Source: Paenibacillus zeirhizosphaerae (GTDB lineage Bacteria; Bacillota; Bacilli; Paenibacillales; Paenibacillaceae). From it: a stretch of 64,000 nucleotides of DNA. Under the pieces are notes generated by a model. It worked only from the letters and a program-made list of their open reading frames with translations, was not told where the DNA came from and made no database searches. This document shows, in pieces, positions 61,955 to 64,000 of this stretch (its first letter is position 1; each line of letters begins with the position of its first letter). Where the stretch lies: assembly GCF_030705605.1 (NCBI RefSeq), contig NZ_JAPCKK010000016.1, positions 806,001 through 870,000 on the forward strand, written 5' to 3'. The translations under genes and the position numbers were made by a program.

Positions 61955-63871
61955 TTATGCTTCTGTTCTTTTTTTCCAGAGTCCCAGTACAAGTCCCGAA
62001 ACGACTGCGCCAATCGCAACAGCCAGCAGGAAGAGCAGCGCGTGGTTGGCAAGAGCCGCCACGAAGATACCGCCATGCGGAGCCGGAATGTTGATGGCCC
62101 ACAACTGTGTTAGGCCACCTGCGATCGCCGAACCCAAAATACAGGAGGTAAGCACACGCAGTGGATCGGCCGCCGCAAACGGGATCGCTCCTTCTGTAAT
62201 GAAGGACAGGCCAAGCACATAGTTGGTCAGACCTGATTTTTGCTCCTGTTGCGTAAATTTGTTCTTGAAGAACGTTGTAGCCAAGGCGATAGCCAGCGGA
62301 GGCACCATACCGCCTGCCATGACAGCCGCCATCATCGTTCCGTTCTCGTTGCCGCTGGATGTAAATACCCCGATGGCAAATGTATATGCCGCTTTGTTGA
62401 ACGGTCCGCCCATATCGATGGCCATCATGCCTCCGAGGACAAGACCGAGAAGAACCGCGTTACCTGTACCCAGGTTGTTCAGTGCGCCTACCACCCATGT
62501 GTTGATCGCGCCGAAAACCGGGTCGAAAATGTAATACATGACCGTACCGGCAATCAGCAGGCCGAACACTGGATACAGAAGGATGGGCTTTAAGCCTTCC
62601 AGCGTCTTTGGTAAACCGGCAAAAGCTTTACGCAGCCCGATGACTACATAACCTGCCAGGAAACCCGCCGCCAGACCACCAAGGAAACCGGCGTTGGAGT
62701 TCACGGCCATGAGTCCGCCCACCATACCCGGCATCAGCGCAGGACGGTCTCCAATGCTGACCGCGATAAAGCCGGCCAGAACCGGGATCAGGAAGTGGAA
62801 TGCGCCATCTCCGCCGCCCAGCGCCATCAGCAGCTTGAACAGCGGATGCTCTGCTCCTCCGAGCTGCTCGAACAGGAAGGAGATCGCGATCAGAATCCCG
62901 CCGCCCACAACGAAAGGCAGCATGTGGGAAATCCCGTTCATCAGGTCTTTATAGATTTTACTGCCGATGCTGCCTTTTTCCTCATGCTTTTCGCCCGCAC
63001 CGTTTCCGCCTGCGCTGCGGTAGATCGGAGCGTCTCCCTTCAACGCTTTCGAAATGAGCTCCTGCGGCTTGCGAATGCCGTCGCTGACCGGTCTTTGCAG
63101 AACAGGCTTGCCGTCAAAGCGGTCCATGTCCACCTTTTTGTCCGCTGCTACAATGACCCCTTTGGCACGGCTTATTTCTTCGGGCGTCAGCACGTTTTGC
63201 GCACCCTCCGAGCCGTTGGTTTCCACCCGAATTTGCACGCCCATCTCCGCAGCCTTTTTCAGCAAGGCATCCTCCGCCATAAAGGTATGGGCAATGCCTG
63301 TCGGACAAGCGGTTACCGCAACGACAAAGTCCTCGGATGCCGAAGCCGCTTTCGTTACCTCGGCAGGCGTTGGCTGGGCAGACGGTTTCTGCTTACTGTC
63401 TTTTTTCTCCGCCTCTTCCGCCTGTCTGGCATCAAACAGAGCTGTCACTTCATCCGGCGTGCGCGTATTCATCAGTTGGTCAATGAAATCGTTATCAATT
63501 AACAGTCTGGATAAGGCCGCCAGTGTGCGCAAATGCGTGTTACCTGCTCCTTCGGGAGCTGCAATCATAAAAAATAATTTCGCGGGCTCACCATCCAAAG
63601 ATTCGTATTCCACACCTTTGCTGCTTTTGGCAAATACGACCGTCGGTTCGTTAACTGCTTTCGTTTTGGCATGCGGCATGCCAATGCCGTTGCCGATTCC
63701 TGTGCTCGATTCCCCTTCGCGCTTCAGGATCATTTCTTTGAACAGGACAGGATCATTGATCCGGCCGCTGGCGGCCAGGCTGGCAATCAATTCATCGATT
63801 GCGGCTTCCTTGGTCGTTGCCTGCAAGTCCATGATCATTGTTTCTTTCATCATCAGGTCTGTAATTCTCAT
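61955..63871 (-). CDS. fruA: fructose PTS transporter, EIIABC
   Basis: 638 residues: EIIA with phospho-His in GIGNGIGMPHAKT (about residue 65), Lys/Gln/Ala linker, EIIB with phospho-Cys in VTACPTGIAHTFMAEDAL, and EIIC with about eight spans (ISHMLPFVVGGGILIAISF, GGPFNKAAYTFAIG, FITEGAIPFAAADP). It imports fructose and phosphorylates it at C1. GGGAG 9 nt upstream supports the ATG at 63871. The end of a probable fruK lies just upstream. Confidence 0.95.
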   Translation of the reverse strand: MRITDLMMKETMIMDLQATTKEAAIDELIASLAASGRINDPVLFKEMILKREGESSTGIGNGIGMPHAKTKAVNEPTVVFAKSSKGVEYESLDGEPAKLFFMIAAPEGAGNTHLRTLAALSRLLIDNDFIDQLMNTRTPDEVTALFDARQAEEAEKKDSKQKPSAQPTPAEVTKAASASEDFVVAVTACPTGIAHTFMAEDALLKKAAEMGVQIRVETNGSEGAQNVLTPEEISRAKGVIVAADKKVDMDRFDGKPVLQRPVSDGIRKPQELISKALKGDAPIYRSAGGNGAGEKHEEKGSIGSKIYKDLMNGISHMLPFVVGGGILIAISFLFEQLGGAEHPLFKLLMALGGGDGAFHFLIPVLAGFIAVSIGDRPALMPGMVGGLMAVNSNAGFLGGLAAGFLAGYVVIGLRKAFAGLPKTLEGLKPILLYPVFGLLIAGTVMYYIFDPVFGAINTWVVGALNNLGTGNAVLLGLVLGGMMAIDMGGPFNKAAYTFAIGVFTSSGNENGTMMAAVMAGGMVPPLAIALATTFFKNKFTQQEQKSGLTNYVLGLSFITEGAIPFAAADPLRVLTSCILGSAIAGGLTQLWAINIPAPHGGIFVAALANHALLFLLAVAIGAVVSGLVLGLWKKRTEA

Positions 63872-63952
63872 TTTTTTGCACTCCCCTTGAGTTCGTTCAA
63901 CACTTAGAGCGGCAGGCAAGGCCTCAACCTCGTCTGCCCCCTTCACATTTTC

Positions 63953-64000
63953 TTAACATTCAGTAATCTTTACCTGCGGCTGCAGCCGCTCGATCAGCGA
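63953..64000 (-). CDS. fruK: 3' end of a probable 1-phosphofructokinase gene, cut by window
   Basis: The last 15 codons (ending ERLQPQVKITEC) and a TAA stop are visible. The assignment to fruK rests on position: it lies on the same strand 81 nt upstream of fruA, as in the fruR-fruK-fruA operon, and its end resembles a FruK C-terminus. Too short for certainty. Confidence 0.5.
   Translation of the reverse strand, partial: SLIERLQPQVKITEC

Overview
The window looks like chromosomal DNA of a Paenibacillus-type Firmicute. Support: Shine-Dalgarno sites close to AGGAGG before nearly every gene, frequent TTG and GTG starts, Lpl/YesN-type sugar import genes, DUF6809 and DUF1450 small proteins, a holin-like type I toxin, and catabolite-repression (cre-like) sites. 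I see no rRNA operon, prophage or CRISPR array. There is one tRNA (Leu, anticodon CAG). Mobile DNA is limited to an IS1595-like transposase gene and a TnpB-only IS200/IS605-type element.

Layout. 1-6.3 kb: 3' part of a glycerol-1-phosphate dehydrogenase gene, GNAT enzyme, AraC/GyrI regulator, membrane-anchored serine hydrolase, and an ArsR/SRPBCC pair with a palindrome upstream. 6.3-16.1 kb: two-component system, DUF2306 membrane protein, MmyB-type regulator divergent from a quinone-oxidoreductase-like MDR enzyme, SDR enzyme, an internally shortened AraC regulator, TetR, HxlR and a 475-residue protein I do not recognise. 16.3-18.2 kb: a low-gene segment with the IS1595-like transposase and a 12-copy heptamer repeat, bracketed by an imperfect 40-nt direct repeat. 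18.2-23 kb: MFS efflux pump with its TetR regulator and two copies of the operator, then a phoX-tatA-tatC operon. 23.2-31.1 kb: a LacI-controlled locus with secreted PI-PLC, ABC importer (binding protein and two permeases), glycerophosphodiesterase and LacI regulator, interrupted by the TnpB element. 31.2-35 kb: DUF6809 gene, type I toxin-antitoxin, HxlR/RidA pair, aldo/keto reductase with divergent TetR. 35-47 kb: pectin locus with a 1799-residue pectate lyase/pectin methylesterase, an Lpl-type importer and a YesN-like membrane AraC regulator. 47-48 kb: DinB protein and tRNA-Leu. 48-56.6 kb: sugar-modification cluster (three Gfo/Idh/MocA enzymes, a TIM-barrel isomerase, a large FAD enzyme, two AraC regulators). 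56.6-64 kb: DUF1450, BASS-type transporter, MarR/FAD-monooxygenase/RidA operon with two matching operators, oxalate decarboxylase-like bicupin, and fructose PTS with the end of a probable fruK.

How the genes work together. Much of the window serves carbohydrate, lipid and phosphate scavenging. The pectin locus joins one secreted bifunctional enzyme to an importer, a sensor-regulator and cre-like sites. The PI-PLC/GDPD/importer locus resembles an E. coli ugp system with a secreted phospholipase added and no ATPase; three palindromes sharing GTAWCGWTAC tie it to the adjacent LacI. The phoX-tat operon pairs a phosphatase with its own exporter. The best leads for new biology are the PI-PLC importer operon, the Gfo/isomerase/FAD cluster, the OxdC-like enzyme with a changed catalytic lid, the PhoX signal with Arg-Lys in place of Arg-Arg, and the TnpB insertion that re-creates translational coupling to the downstream permease.
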